From Terriglobia bacterium (lineage in GTDB: Bacteria; Acidobacteriota; Terriglobia; Terriglobales; Acidobacteriaceae): a stretch of 64,000 nt of DNA. Positions 36,688 through 46,754 of this stretch are shown piece by piece. The position numbers were made by a program, and so were the translations under genes. The notes under the pieces were generated by a model that did no database searches, had not been told where the DNA came from, and worked only from the letters and a program-made list of their open reading frames with translations. Position 1 is the stretch's first letter. Each line of letters opens with the position of its first letter. The stretch is from NCBI GenBank assembly GCA_020072815.1, contig JAIQGE010000003.1:124001-188000 (forward strand), read 5' to 3'.

Positions 36688-38796
36688 ATGCAAGAGAACA
36701 CACTTACGACTCCCGAAGATGCCGCCGCGCCTGCCGCGGCAGGCACGTCTGCCACGCCGCGCACGGACCGCCTTGAACTAGTGAAGGAATTGCCGCGAGG
36801 CAGTATTGGCGTGGTCCACCAGGCCAGAAGTCCGCTCACCGAACGGGTGACTGCGCTGCGCCAGTTTGAGGTACCGCAATGGCTGGACGACGTCAGCGAA
36901 CTGCTGAACCGGATCGTCGCCGAAGCCCGAGCTGCCAGTGCGCTGGACCATTCGAACATCGCGCACCTGTACACCTGCGGCTACAAGGATTTCAACGTTT
37001 TCGTGACGGCGGAGTTCATCGAAGGCCAAAGCCTGAAAGAGGTGATGGCGGCGCGCATGGTGGAGCTGAATGAGGTGCTGGCCATCGCCAAACAGCTTTG
37101 CGCCGCGCTGGACTTTGCCCACAGCAAGGGCGTCGTCCACCATTTCCTGAATCCGTCCAACATCAAATTGTTGCCGGATGGCACGCTGAAGGTCCTGGAT
37201 TTCGGGTTGCTGCGCGACAAGAACCTGCTTTCACAAACACCGGTCAAGAAGCTGGAAAACGCGCCGTACCTTTCGCCGGAAGAAGTCAAAAACAAGCCCG
37301 CGGACCGCGCGGGCAACTGGTTTACCGTCTCAACGATTTTGTACGAACTGTACACCACGCGCAGCCCGTTTGCCGGCAAGCATCTGGGCGAAGTGGACCG
37401 CGCCATCACGGACTCCATGCCGCATCCGCTCAACGTGGCGAACGGACGCGTGCCGGAGGCGATTTCAAGAGTGGTCCTGAAAGGGCTCTCCAAAAACCCG
37501 GCAGAGCGGTTTCAGAGCGGACAACAGTTTGTCACTGCGCTGGAACAGGCCATGAAGGAGCCGCGCACAGCGCCGGTGAAGCCGGCAACTGGAAAAGTTC
37601 CAGCGGCAAATTCCACAGGCCAGTTTTCGGCAAATCAGTTTGGGACGGGATCGTTTTCCGCGAGCCAGTTCAACGCGAGTGTGGCGACGCCGAAGACCGC
37701 GACCAGTCCCGGCACGACCAAGAGCCGCGTACCGCCTCCGCCGACTTCGGCAAGAGTGACGGTGAACACCTCCAACCACTGGAAGCTGGTGGGCGCCGTG
37801 GTAGGCGGACTGCTGGTGGTCGGTGCGTTGGCAATGTTTTTCCAGCGAAAGCCGAGCGATCTACCGGTGGACTCCCAAGTTGCGCAGACCAGGACGCCGG
37901 CCGCCCCGGCCGCGGCCCCGACCGCAGCCCCAACCGCAAACACACCGCCGTTTACGCAGGACCAGCCCGTGGCAACCGTTTCCGAGGCGCCGCAGCCTTC
38001 CGGCAGGACGCGTCCCGGCAAAGCGGCCAGAAACGCGGCACGTGTGCCGCAAGTCATGATCCAACCGGCCCCGACGACGGCCGCGGAAGGCCAGCTTGCG
38101 GTTACCTCTACTCCCGCTGGCGCCACCGTGGAAATTGAAGGACGAGCGGGCCAGTCCTGGAGGACGCCGCAAACTGTGGGACCGCTGTCTCCCGGCACAT
38201 ACAAGGTCACGATCAGCCGGCCAGGGTTCGCGCCGGAAACACGCAGCATACAAGTGAGCGCCGGCGGCCGCGCCAATCTTGACGTCCGGCTCAACGCGGT
38301 CAAAGGATTTGTGAACGTCGCCAGCACGCCTGCGGGCGCCAGCATCTTTGTGGATGGCCGTGACACCGGCAAGGCGACGCCCACGGAATTAATGCTGGAT
38401 CCCGCGACGCACAGCATTGCCGTCCGCAAGCCCGGCTATCTGGACGCCAACACGCAAATCAATCTGGTTGCGGGGCAGGCGGCTGGCTATGCGCCCAATT
38501 TGATGGTGGCGGGCCGCACCGACAACATCAAGGTGAAAGGCGGCGGCGTAGGCAAGATATTCAACGGCGGCGGATCGTCGCAAGGAATGTCGCGCATTGA
38601 AATCAAGAGCGAGCCGAAAGGCGCGCAGGTTGTCATCAACGGTCTGGCGCTGCAAAAGACCACTCCGCTGGAGATTGAAGTGGAAGCCGGCAACTACGAC
38701 ATCGTGCTGCAAAAGGACGGATACAAACCATTGCACGAAAACGCAATTGTGGGGATTGATGACCGGATCAAAATCTCCAGATCTCTCGCCCGGTAG
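36688..38796 (+). CDS. Membrane pseudokinase with PEGA domains
   Basis: 702 residues. Residues about 30-290 have the fold of a bacterial Ser/Thr kinase: glycine loop region LPRGSIGVVHQA and DFG at 171-173. Key catalytic residues are lost: the beta3 Lys is Arg58 in VTALRQF, and the HRDxxPSN loop reads HHFLNPSN, with Phe153 for the catalytic Asp and Asn155 for Lys. After a Pro/Ala-rich linker comes a membrane segment (LVGAVVGGLLVVGALAMFF, near 370-388), then about three PEGA repeats (STPAGATVEIEG, STPAGASIFVDG, SEPKGAQVVING) outside the membrane. Probably a signalling or scaffold protein without kinase activity. Confidence 0.82.
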   Translation: MQENTLTTPEDAAAPAAAGTSATPRTDRLELVKELPRGSIGVVHQARSPLTERVTALRQFEVPQWLDDVSELLNRIVAEARAASALDHSNIAHLYTCGYKDFNVFVTAEFIEGQSLKEVMAARMVELNEVLAIAKQLCAALDFAHSKGVVHHFLNPSNIKLLPDGTLKVLDFGLLRDKNLLSQTPVKKLENAPYLSPEEVKNKPADRAGNWFTVSTILYELYTTRSPFAGKHLGEVDRAITDSMPHPLNVANGRVPEAISRVVLKGLSKNPAERFQSGQQFVTALEQAMKEPRTAPVKPATGKVPAANSTGQFSANQFGTGSFSASQFNASVATPKTATSPGTTKSRVPPPPTSARVTVNTSNHWKLVGAVVGGLLVVGALAMFFQRKPSDLPVDSQVAQTRTPAAPAAAPTAAPTANTPPFTQDQPVATVSEAPQPSGRTRPGKAARNAARVPQVMIQPAPTTAAEGQLAVTSTPAGATVEIEGRAGQSWRTPQTVGPLSPGTYKVTISRPGFAPETRSIQVSAGGRANLDVRLNAVKGFVNVASTPAGASIFVDGRDTGKATPTELMLDPATHSIAVRKPGYLDANTQINLVAGQAAGYAPNLMVAGRTDNIKVKGGGVGKIFNGGGSSQGMSRIEIKSEPKGAQVVINGLALQKTTPLEIEVEAGNYDIVLQKDGYKPLHENAIVGIDDRIKISRSLAR

Positions 38797-38819
38797 AACG
38801 TTGCCGGGCGTCTGGCCGT

Positions 38820-38850
38820 GGGCGGCACATGGGTGCCGCCCGTGTTTATT
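38820..38850 (+). terminator. Likely terminator after the pseudokinase gene
   Basis: A 9-bp perfect stem GGGCGGCAC/GTGCCGCCC with loop ATGG (38820-38841) is followed by GTGTTTATT. The rest of the interval up to typA shows nothing else clear apart from TACAAT at 39055-39060, which could be a -10 element for typA. Confidence 0.6.
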
Positions 38851-39093
38851 GGTAACGGCCGGCGCCGCTTATCTGCATTTGTCGCAGTCTTCAGCCCGCT
38901 TGCGACGGTGTGCTGCAAAAACGCAAAGACAATGATTTGCCGCCTTGTCGAACGGAAAGCCAAAATCGTCCGGCCGATCAAGGCTGGCGCGGGCTTTGGC
39001 CCGCTTTTGAGCTTGTAACACAGATCATGCGCGGCCCATGAACGGTTTGTCCGCTACAATGGTAACTGGGATGATTACAGGAGTTTGCTCAAG

Positions 39094-40929
39094 TTGAATT
39101 CTGCTATTCGCAATATCGCCATCATCGCGCACGTTGATCACGGCAAGACCACACTGGTGGACGCCATGCTTCGCCAAAGCGGCGCTTTTCGCGCCAATGA
39201 GGCCCTAGTGGACCGCGTGATGGATTCCAATGCTCTGGAGCGCGAGCGAGGCATCACCATCCTGGCCAAGAATACCGCGATTCTGTATCACGACGTGAAG
39301 ATCAACATTGTGGACACGCCGGGCCACAGCGATTTTGGCGGAGAGGTGGAGCGCGCGCTGAAGATGGTGGATGGCGTGATGCTGCTGGTGGATGCCAGCG
39401 AAGGCCCGCTGCCACAAACGCGTTACGTGCTGAGCAAAGCCCTGGAAGCCGGACTGCCTCCGGTGGTGGTGATCAACAAGATTGACCGCCCGGACGCCCG
39501 CTCCCAGGAAGTCCTGAACGAAATCTACGATTTGTTCATTGACCTGGACGCGCATGAAGACCAGCTGAATTTTCCCGTGCTCTATACCAACGCTAAGGCC
39601 GGTACCGCGTCGGCCGATATGAACGTTGCCGGGGAGAATTTGCGCCCATTGTTTGACGCCATTCTGGCGACGATTCCGCCGCCCGCCGGCGACGCCGCCA
39701 ACGCGTTGCAGATTCTCGTCGCCAACCTGGATTACAGCGACTATCTCGGCCGCATGGCCATTGCCCGCGTGTTCAACGGCACGCTGCATGCCGGAGAAGA
39801 AGTGGCCATCGCCAAGTTGGGCGGCGCGTTCGAAAAGGTAAAGATTACCAAGCTGTTTTCCTTCAGCGGACTCAAGCGCGTGGACATTGAGAAAGCCGAA
39901 GTCGGCGACATTGTGGCCATCGCCGGAGTGGAAGGTATCAATATCGGCGAAACCATCACCAATGTGGAGAACCCGGCGCCGCTTCCCCATATCGCCATAG
40001 ACGAGCCGACCATCGCGATACAGTTTTCCGTGAACACGTCACCCTTTTCCGGACGCGACGGCACCTACGTGACTTCCCGCAATCTGCGCGACCGCCTGGA
40101 GAAAGAGCTGCTCACCAACGTTTCCCTGCGCGTGGAAGAGGCTGACAACACGGATTCTTTCAAGGTATTAGGCCGGGGCGAGCTGCAACTCGCCATTCTG
40201 ATTGAGACCATGCGCCGCGAAGGTTTTGAACTGGCTGTGGGCAAGCCTGAGATCGTCACCAAGCGGATTGACGGCAAGCTGATGGAGCCGCAAGAAAAAT
40301 TGATGGTGGACATTCCGGAAGCGTTCATCGGCGTGGTGATTGAAAAGCTGGGATCGCGCAAAGGCCACATGCTCAAGATGCACAACCACGGCTCCGGCCG
40401 CGTGCGCCTGGAATTCACCATCCCCAGCCGCGGCATGATCGGCCTGCGCTCAGAGCTGCTCACGGAAACGCGCGGCACGGTGATCTTGAATTCGCTCTTT
40501 GACGGATACACCGAATGGCTGGGCGAAATCCCGCATCGCATGACCGGGGCCCTGGTGTCCGACCGCGGCGGGCACTCCACCGCCTATGCCTTGTGGAGTT
40601 TGCAGGAGCGAGGCGTGCTGTTTGTCGGCCCGGGCGTGGAGTTGTATGAAGGAATGATCGTCGGCGAGAACGCGCGCGAAGTTGACCTGGACGTAAACGC
40701 CGTCCGCGAAAAGAAGCTGACCAACATGCGCTCTTCCAGCGCCGACGAAGCAATTCGCCTGATTCCGTTCAAGAACCTCACGTTGGAACAGGCCATTGAG
40801 TTCGTGGCCGACGACGAATTGGTGGAAGTCACGCCCAAGAACCTGCGTCTGCGAAAAAAAATATTGCAAGCCAACCGACGGCCGAAGAAGAACGCGGCCC
40901 TGCCGGCGAATGCACCGGCGGTTGTGTAA
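39094..40929 (+). CDS. typA: Translational GTPase TypA/BipA
   Basis: 611 residues. The TTG at 39094 was chosen because AGGAG (39079-39083) then has normal spacing; TTG 39085 is almost touching that site. GTPase motifs are [15 protein letters not shown], the switch [14 protein letters not shown] and NKIDRPDAR, followed by EF-G-like domains and the family-specific C-terminal domain. TypA binds ribosomes and supports subunit assembly and growth under stress. Single gene. Confidence 0.95.
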   Translation: MNSAIRNIAIIAHVDHGKTTLVDAMLRQSGAFRANEALVDRVMDSNALERERGITILAKNTAILYHDVKINIVDTPGHSDFGGEVERALKMVDGVMLLVDASEGPLPQTRYVLSKALEAGLPPVVVINKIDRPDARSQEVLNEIYDLFIDLDAHEDQLNFPVLYTNAKAGTASADMNVAGENLRPLFDAILATIPPPAGDAANALQILVANLDYSDYLGRMAIARVFNGTLHAGEEVAIAKLGGAFEKVKITKLFSFSGLKRVDIEKAEVGDIVAIAGVEGINIGETITNVENPAPLPHIAIDEPTIAIQFSVNTSPFSGRDGTYVTSRNLRDRLEKELLTNVSLRVEEADNTDSFKVLGRGELQLAILIETMRREGFELAVGKPEIVTKRIDGKLMEPQEKLMVDIPEAFIGVVIEKLGSRKGHMLKMHNHGSGRVRLEFTIPSRGMIGLRSELLTETRGTVILNSLFDGYTEWLGEIPHRMTGALVSDRGGHSTAYALWSLQERGVLFVGPGVELYEGMIVGENAREVDLDVNAVREKKLTNMRSSSADEAIRLIPFKNLTLEQAIEFVADDELVEVTPKNLRLRKKILQANRRPKKNAALPANAPAVV

Positions 40930-40962
40930 GTTCAGACCTGTACAGTGAAGCTTCCTTCTGCA

Positions 40963-41095
40963 ATCCCGAGCGGAGCGAGGGATTCCTATGATCACGATGA
41001 AATGCGGGAGTCTGGCCGACGCGCATTGTTAGGCCAAAAAACCAATTGCGCAAGCGAGCGTGGAGCCGATAGGGTTCCCTCGCTCCGCTCGGGAT
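40963..41095. terminator. 20-bp perfect inverted repeat between convergent genes
   Basis: ATCCCGAGCGGAGCGAGGGA at 40963-40982 recurs as its exact complement at 41076-41095, 93 bp apart. It lies between the ends of typA and the MFS gene, so it could end transcription from both sides. The arm sequence is itself of the kind dispersed through genomes of this group. Confidence 0.5.
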
Positions 41096-41104
41096 AAAGA
41101 AACA

Positions 41105-42373
41105 CTACTCGAGCTGTTTTCCCCTCGTCTCCGGCAACTGAGTGGCCATCACCATCGCCAGCAAGAATGCTACGGCGCAGGTGGTAAAAGCCCAGCTTAG
41201 GCCGTGGGCGTCGGCGACGCGGCCAATCGTGTAGGGAGCAACGCAACTCAGCGCGCGCGCTCCGTTGTACGTGAATCCCAGAGCGCGGGAACGGACGCGA
41301 GTGGGGAAGATCTCGCTGCCCACGATTCCCGAGCCGGCAAAGAACCCGGTGCCAAAGAACCCGACCAACACTCCCAGCACCAGAATCAGCCACGGCGAGC
41401 GTGCCGCGGCGTAAGCGGGGATGAGCAGTGCGGCGCATAGCGTAAAGAGCACCAGCGACCGGCGGCGGCCCATCCGGTCGGCGATCCAGCCATAGCAAAG
41501 ATAGCCGGGAAACATGCCAAGCAGGTTCAGCGTCACCAGCAGCGTGGTGGTGTTCATCAGGCCGAAGCCGCGGCCGCCTTTGTCCACCGGCAAAGTCAGG
41601 TAGGGCGGCATCCAGCTGAACAGTCCCCACCAGGCGAACAGACCAAAAATGTTCAAGAGCAAGAGGACGATGGTGTTCTTGCGCAGTGCGGGAGAAAAGA
41701 TCTCAGAGAATGGCGCAGCCTCTTGCTTGGCGCGTTGCTGCTTCCACATCTCGGATTCGGGAACACTCTTGCGAATCCATAAGGTGACCAGCGCGGGAAG
41801 CAAGCCGACCAGGAAAACCAATCGCCAAGTCTGGTGCATGAAATCGTGTTTGGAAGGGTCCTGGGGAAAAATCCGAAAGAATAGTCCTGTAACCAGCGCC
41901 GCGGCCGCCAGTCCCCAGGCCCACGCGCTTTGCACGATGGCGATGGCTTTGGCGCGCAAGTTCACCGGCCAGGTTTCGGCGACGAGAGTTGCGCCGGTGT
42001 TCCACTCGCCTCCCATCCCCAGCCCCAGAGCGAAACGGAAAAAGATGAGAACGCCGAGAGAAGTGGAAAGCCCGGAGCCCAGCGAGCATACCGAGTAAGT
42101 AAGAATGCTCAGCATCAGCGCCTTGGTTCGGCCGATGCGGTCGGCAATAAACCCGAACAATACGCCGCCAATGCCGGACGCCAGCAGCATGAACGCATTG
42201 GGCAGGCCGGCGGTGGCTTTGTCATGGATGCCCAGCGCCATCATCACGTGGACTTGCACGTTGCTGTAGAGCAGGACGTCGAATCCGTCTAGCCCCCAGC
42301 CCAGCGCGGCTGCGACCAGCGTGCGTTTCTGTGCGGACGTGACTTCTGAGAACGGGACTGTAGCGGTGGCCAT
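41105..42373 (-). CDS. MFS transporter, sugar/aromatic acid porter type
   Basis: 422 residues from ATG 42373. About twelve membrane segments are visible. The two MFS motif A copies are DRIGRTKALM and DRMGRRRSLV, and the loop RFALGLGMGGEWNTGATLVAETWP is typical of the AAHS/sialate/shikimate groups. It probably imports a small organic acid or sugar with protons; the substrate cannot be read from sequence. It stands alone, upstream of nothing related. Confidence 0.85.
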   Translation of the reverse strand: MATATVPFSEVTSAQKRTLVAAALGWGLDGFDVLLYSNVQVHVMMALGIHDKATAGLPNAFMLLASGIGGVLFGFIADRIGRTKALMLSILTYSVCSLGSGLSTSLGVLIFFRFALGLGMGGEWNTGATLVAETWPVNLRAKAIAIVQSAWAWGLAAAALVTGLFFRIFPQDPSKHDFMHQTWRLVFLVGLLPALVTLWIRKSVPESEMWKQQRAKQEAAPFSEIFSPALRKNTIVLLLLNIFGLFAWWGLFSWMPPYLTLPVDKGGRGFGLMNTTTLLVTLNLLGMFPGYLCYGWIADRMGRRRSLVLFTLCAALLIPAYAAARSPWLILVLGVLVGFFGTGFFAGSGIVGSEIFPTRVRSRALGFTYNGARALSCVAPYTIGRVADAHGLSWAFTTCAVAFLLAMVMATQLPETRGKQLE

Positions 42374-42483
42374 GGGCGCGTGAATTCTATCAGGAGACCT
42401 AACCACAAAGGACACAATGACCCACAAAGGTGGCTTTCGGTCCTTTACGGATTACCTTGGTGTTCCTTCGTGCCCTTTGTGGT

Positions 42484-43425
42484 TCATGCTTTTGTTAATC
42501 GAGCAAAGTATCGCTCCGCCCTGCGCACGTCTCGTCGAATCTGCTCTTTCAACGCTTCCACGGAAGGGAATTTGATCTCCGTCCGCAGCCAGCGCAGGAA
42601 AGATACTTCGACTTCAGTTTGCGCTGTGATATCCAGCGGATGGAAGTTGAGCAGATGGGTTTCAATGGCGAAGGAATCAGCGCCGAAGGTGGGCCGGTTG
42701 CCCACGTTGGTCACGGAGTTAAAGGTCTCCCCGCCGACTCGCGTCTGCGTGAGGTAGACGCCGTTCTGGGGAACGAGTTCGTCATAGCGGCTGAGGTTGA
42801 TGGTCGGAACGGTGTATTTGTGGCCGTAGCCGCGTCCGCGTCCGGCAGTAGAGATGATGCAGAACACGCGGCCCAGCAGGCGACGCGCGCGGCTGACTTT
42901 TCCCGCGGCAATCAGCCCGCGGATATGGCTGCTCGACACCGGACTGCCGCGCAACAGCAACAAGGGATAGTTGACGACGGAAAATCCAAGTTCTCGGCCG
43001 AATTCTTTGAGCCGTTCGGTATTGCCCTGCGCTTTGTGGCCAAAATGAAAAGTCTCGCCTTCGTGAATTTCCTGCGCTTGCAGCTTGCCGGCCAGGATGT
43101 CGGCGGCAAAATCGCGCGGTGTGATCATGGAAAAGTCGCGCGTGAACGGGATGATCAGCAGCTCGTCCAGCCCGCTCTGCGCGAGTAACGATTCTTTGAT
43201 GCTTTGCGGGGTGATCAGCCGGGGAGCAATATCCGGACGCAAGATCCGCAGGGGATGAGGATCAAAAGTCACGGCCACAGCTTTGCTGCCAGTCTCCTGC
43301 GCGCGCCGAACCACTTCCTTCAGCACCTGACGGTGGCCGCAGTGGACGCCGTCAAAATTCCCCACGGTCACCACGGTCGGGCCCAGATCGCCGGGGACTT
43401 CCTGCAGAGACCGCAAGATCCTCAT
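42484..43425 (-). CDS. ribF: Bifunctional riboflavin kinase/FAD synthetase
   Basis: 313 residues. The N-terminal FAD synthetase part has GNFDGVHCGHRQVL and the ISSTA-like SSSHIRGLIAAGKV. The C-terminal kinase part has VPTINL and GVYLTQTRVGG, with NVGNRPTFG. Together they turn riboflavin into FMN and FAD. The start overlaps the end of the preceding MBL gene by 4 bp, so the two are cotranscribed. Confidence 0.93.
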   Translation of the reverse strand: MRILRSLQEVPGDLGPTVVTVGNFDGVHCGHRQVLKEVVRRAQETGSKAVAVTFDPHPLRILRPDIAPRLITPQSIKESLLAQSGLDELLIIPFTRDFSMITPRDFAADILAGKLQAQEIHEGETFHFGHKAQGNTERLKEFGRELGFSVVNYPLLLLRGSPVSSSHIRGLIAAGKVSRARRLLGRVFCIISTAGRGRGYGHKYTVPTINLSRYDELVPQNGVYLTQTRVGGETFNSVTNVGNRPTFGADSFAIETHLLNFHPLDITAQTEVEVSFLRWLRTEIKFPSVEALKEQIRRDVRRAERYFARLTKA

Positions 43426-44195
43426 GCGATGTCAAACTCCAATTTGAGGCCGTCATACGCCAGGCGTACATGGCCGGGGAGCAGTTTGTTGGTGGCTTCG
43501 TGCGGCAGGTCGTGCGCGATATGAGTAAAAAACGCGCGGCGTGGCTTTAATTCGTCCACCAGGTGCAGTGAGTTGTCCACGGTGGAGTGCGTCGGGTGCG
43601 GCTTGTGGCGGAGTGCGTCAAGAAACAGGACGTCCAGATCGCGCAACCGGCCCATGGATTCCGCAGGAATCTCGCTGAAGTCGGTGAGATAAGCGGCGCC
43701 GCCAAAACGGAACCCGTGGATGGTGGCGTCGCCATGCAGGACCTTCACCGGCTCAAAGCTCGCGCCGAACAGCTCTACTGAGCCGTTGATGCGGTTCATG
43801 GTCACCCGGGCCAGGCCGCCATATTTGTAGTTCGCGTCAAAGATGTAGCGAAAAACACTCTCAATGGCGTCAGCGGTGGTGCTGTCCGCATAGAGCGGGA
43901 TTTTTTCTTCGCGGCGCAAGCTCAGGGGACGAACGTCATCCAGGCCGAGGATGTGGTCGGCATGGGAATGAGTGTAGAGAACAGCGTCCAGCCGGGTGAT
44001 TTTTTCGCGGATCGCCTGCTGCCGAAAGTCCGGCGTGGTATCAATCAGCACGCAGCGGCCGTCATATTCCACCATCACGGAAGGCCGCGTGCGCTGGTCA
44101 TGCGGGTCGATGGAACCGCACACCCGGCAGGTGCAGCCGATGGTGGGCACGCCCATGGACGTGCCGCTGCCCAGCACGGTAAGCGTCGCCTTCAT
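43422..44195 (-). CDS. MBL-fold metallohydrolase (PhnP-like)
   Basis: 257 residues. LTVLGSGTSMGVPTIGCTC opens the fold and the metal motif is THSHADHILGLDD. Later ligands lie in HGDATIHGFRF, TDFSE and THIAHDL. A CTCRVC pair at the N-terminus resembles the extra zinc site of PhnP-type cyclic phosphodiesterases. Substrate unknown. It overlaps both neighbours by 4 bp, in an operon with the DUF1844 gene and ribF. Confidence 0.87.
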   Translation of the reverse strand: MKATLTVLGSGTSMGVPTIGCTCRVCGSIDPHDQRTRPSVMVEYDGRCVLIDTTPDFRQQAIREKITRLDAVLYTHSHADHILGLDDVRPLSLRREEKIPLYADSTTADAIESVFRYIFDANYKYGGLARVTMNRINGSVELFGASFEPVKVLHGDATIHGFRFGGAAYLTDFSEIPAESMGRLRDLDVLFLDALRHKPHPTHSTVDNSLHLVDELKPRRAFFTHIAHDLPHEATNKLLPGHVRLAYDGLKLEFDIA

Positions 44196-44809
44196 TTTTG
44201 TGGAGGCGCCGTTTCTGCCGGCGGGTTCGCAGCGCGTTTGGCGATGGCGTTGGTGAGTTCAATCCACGCCATTCTCAGTTCGAACAGAACGTTCTGCAGC
44301 AGAGTCAGTTCGCGGTCGTTGAGATTGCCTACAGTTTTGTCATGCAAAATGGTGAGCGAATCTATGGTCTGGCGCGCCCCGATGATATCCACGCTGGGCG
44401 GCTCGCCTTCTGAGCGCACGGCGCCCATCTGGATGAGCGCGCTCATGTAGAACGACTCCACCACCTTATCGAAAGTCATCTCCGGATAACCGCCTTGCGC
44501 GCCCAGCTTGGCGGCGAAGAGGTCATCCAGCTTCTTGCCGGAGGCCTTGTAGGCTTCATGCTGTTCAAGCTGTTCTTCCACGGCGGGCGCTTCCGGCATG
44601 GCTTCTTCTTCGCCCGCCCCCGGCGTTGTGCCGTCGCCCTGCGCGCCTTCTGCCGGTGGAGGTGCGGTTGCGGCCGGCGGCGACGCGGCTTTGGCGGCTG
44701 CTTCGGCCTCGGCTTCTTCCCGCGCTCCCGCAGAGTCGGGGCGCAATTCGCCTTCGTCGCCAAAGCGGCGTCGATCACTTACCACAAAGTCCTGCTTCTT
44801 TTCGGTCAT
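44192..44809 (-). CDS. DUF1844 protein
   Basis: 205 residues. The first half is a disordered Ala/Pro/Glu-rich tail. The second half (TFDKVVESFYMSALIQMGAV and LLQNVLFELRMAWIELT) is the helical DUF1844 domain common in Acidobacteriota and Deltaproteobacteria. Function unknown. First gene of a likely three-gene unit with MBL hydrolase and ribF; the ygfZ-like gene lies 15 bp upstream. Confidence 0.8.
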   Translation of the reverse strand: MTEKKQDFVVSDRRRFGDEGELRPDSAGAREEAEAEAAAKAASPPAATAPPPAEGAQGDGTTPGAGEEEAMPEAPAVEEQLEQHEAYKASGKKLDDLFAAKLGAQGGYPEMTFDKVVESFYMSALIQMGAVRSEGEPPSVDIIGARQTIDSLTILHDKTVGNLNDRELTLLQNVLFELRMAWIELTNAIAKRAANPPAETAPPQK

Positions 44810-44824
44810 ACTCCCTCGATTCGA

Positions 44825-45874
44825 TTAGATTGCAAACGGCAGCACAACGATTCGTGCCTGATGGCCGTTCAAGTCCACTTGCGGACCGGCTTCCGCGGTT
44901 TCCCGCCGAACGTAGCCCAGCCCAATCTTTCTTTCTCCTGCGTCCACGGGGATGACTGCCGTGCTGGTGATCTCGGCCAGCAAGCGGCCATCGGACTCAT
45001 ATTTACCCGGCGGAGCCGGATCGCCTTCAAACTCAAAGCCGGTGAACTGGCGATGCACCTGGCCGCGCGAGCGTATGCGCTCCACAATCTCCTGGCCAAT
45101 GTAACAGCCTTTGTTGAAGCTGAGCGCTTGCGCCTGGCCGGTTTCCTGGGGCAAGTCACGGTCGCGGATGTCCTGGCCATATTGCGGGACGCCTTGCAGA
45201 ATTCGCCACCATTCCAGCGCATGTGCTCCAACGGGCTGTGCCCCGGCTTTTACCAGCGAATCCCAAAGCGATTGCTCGCTCGCCGGCCCGCACCATATTT
45301 CATACCAGCCCGGCTTGTTTTGCCCGCCGCGAATGATCTCCGCCCCGGGAAAAACTTTGTCGCCAGTGCGGACTTCCCGCGGCTCCATTCCATTTACTTC
45401 AAAGCCCGCGTCGGCAAGAACTGTTCCGGCTTGCGGCCCGCAGACGCCAACGGCCACCAGAGCGCCGAATTCCGCCAGCTCAACTTTGTCCATGATGATG
45501 AAGCGCTTAATGGCGGTGAGCAGCGGTTCCACCTGTTTGCGATCGGTCTCCAGCAAGTAAGTTTCACCGCGATTGAAAATGCATAAGTCGCCCAGGATGC
45601 GTCCTTGCGCGTTGAGCACAAAATTGTAGTTGCCGCGGTCCTGCGCCAGGTCGCGGACGTTGTTGGTCACCATGTTGTGCAGCCAGCGGGTGCGGTCTTT
45701 GCCGCCGGCGATGATGCGCGCTCGCCAGCCCAGATCAAAAGCTCCGCAGGCAGTCCTCAGCGCCCGGAGTTCTGAGCCGGAATCGCCAAAGCTGAGCGGG
45801 GTTTCCACGCCCAAGTATTCGCCCCACTGGGCGCGGGGCAAGGAGAGCCGCTGCTGGATGGTCGTCTCTGTCAT
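44825..45874 (-). CDS. ygfZ: YgfZ/GcvT-like folate-binding Fe-S maintenance protein
   Basis: 349 residues from ATG 45874; a longer frame reaching 46036 is antisense to atpZ and was rejected. The hallmark K-G-C-Y-x-G-Q-E motif is present as FNKGCYIGQEIVERI, followed by a GcvT-like C-terminal barrel. YgfZ/IBA57 proteins bind tetrahydrofolate and help repair or assemble certain Fe-S enzymes. This fits a genome rich in Fe-S enzymes such as complex I and the molybdoenzyme. Confidence 0.88.
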   Translation of the reverse strand: MTETTIQQRLSLPRAQWGEYLGVETPLSFGDSGSELRALRTACGAFDLGWRARIIAGGKDRTRWLHNMVTNNVRDLAQDRGNYNFVLNAQGRILGDLCIFNRGETYLLETDRKQVEPLLTAIKRFIIMDKVELAEFGALVAVGVCGPQAGTVLADAGFEVNGMEPREVRTGDKVFPGAEIIRGGQNKPGWYEIWCGPASEQSLWDSLVKAGAQPVGAHALEWWRILQGVPQYGQDIRDRDLPQETGQAQALSFNKGCYIGQEIVERIRSRGQVHRQFTGFEFEGDPAPPGKYESDGRLLAEITSTAVIPVDAGERKIGLGYVRRETAEAGPQVDLNGHQARIVVLPFAI

Positions 45875-45990
45875 GGATGCCAAAATGAAAGCCGAATAAC
45901 TGATTATAGCGAACCCGCTGCCTGAACCCTCGCGGCAAGGCGGCCTGCCATCACTTGCATAAGGCGAGGCCGCGCCGGAGAATGGAACTG

Positions 45991-46254
45991 ATGCCTGCAC
46001 AACCCGGCTCCAACCCCGAGCAACCCAGCAAGCCAAGCCCCAAAGATGCCAAGTCGGTATGGGTGGGCGCAGAGCGGTACATCCAGTTGGGGATGACTCT
46101 TCCGGCGGCCACGGTGATTGGCTGGCTGCTGGGCGAACTGCTGCAGCGCTGGCTGCACTGGGACTGGCTGCCCCTGGGAGGCCTGATCTTTGGGATCATT
46201 GCAGGATTTGTGTATTTCATCCGCACCGCCATGTCTGAGGAGTTCAAAGATTGA
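45991..46254 (+). CDS. AtpZ-like F0F1 ATPase assembly protein
   Basis: 87 residues from ATG 45991 (GGAG 10 bp upstream; ATG 45982 would be too close to it). Two membrane segments (LGMTLPAATVIGWLLGELL and LPLGGLIFGIIAGFVYFI) match the AtpZ/AtpI small subunits upstream of F0 genes, thought to help c-ring assembly or ion uptake. It overlaps the next gene by TTGA. Confidence 0.8.
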   Translation: MPAQPGSNPEQPSKPSPKDAKSVWVGAERYIQLGMTLPAATVIGWLLGELLQRWLHWDWLPLGGLIFGIIAGFVYFIRTAMSEEFKD

Positions 46255-46733
46255 GCGGCCCTGGACCAACCGGTGACGCCCCTGCGGACAAAGTGGCGGC
46301 GGATTTGCCAGCCCAAGCCCAGCCGTCAGAGACGCCGGACACCTTCCATCTCATCATCTATCGCCGGCTGGTGATCTTTATGGTGGCGCTGGCCGCGGCC
46401 GGATTGCCCGTCATCGCGATCAAATTCGGGGCAGGACTGGCGCTGAGTTTCCTCGCCGGGACCGTCATCGCGATCGTGAATTTTCACTGGCTGCGGCGCA
46501 CCATTGAGGCCATGGCCGACCGCGTTGGAGCCACGGGAAGAGGGCCGTCGCGCGCCGGCGTGGTGTTCCGTTTCCTGCTCCGCTACTTTTTGATCGCCCT
46601 GGTTGGCTATGTTATATTGAATAGTTCTGCCAACAACTTGTACGGTCTCTTTGCGGGGTTGTCTCTGCCAGTTGGAGCAATCTTGATGGAAGCTGCGTAT
46701 GAAACCTACAAGGCGCTCCGGACAGGATTCTAA
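46251..46733 (+). CDS. atpI: ATP synthase subunit I
   Basis: 160 residues from TTG 46251. Four membrane segments (LVIFMVALAAAGLPVIAIKF, ALSFLAGTVIAIVNFHWL, FLLRYFLIALVGYVIL, LFAGLSLPVGAILMEAAY) are those of the AtpI family, a chaperone for c-ring assembly. It lies between the AtpZ-like gene and atpB. Confidence 0.82.
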   Translation: MSGPGPTGDAPADKVAADLPAQAQPSETPDTFHLIIYRRLVIFMVALAAAGLPVIAIKFGAGLALSFLAGTVIAIVNFHWLRRTIEAMADRVGATGRGPSRAGVVFRFLLRYFLIALVGYVILNSSANNLYGLFAGLSLPVGAILMEAAYETYKALRTGF

Positions 46734-46754
46734 TCTCCAGGACTAAGCTGACGA

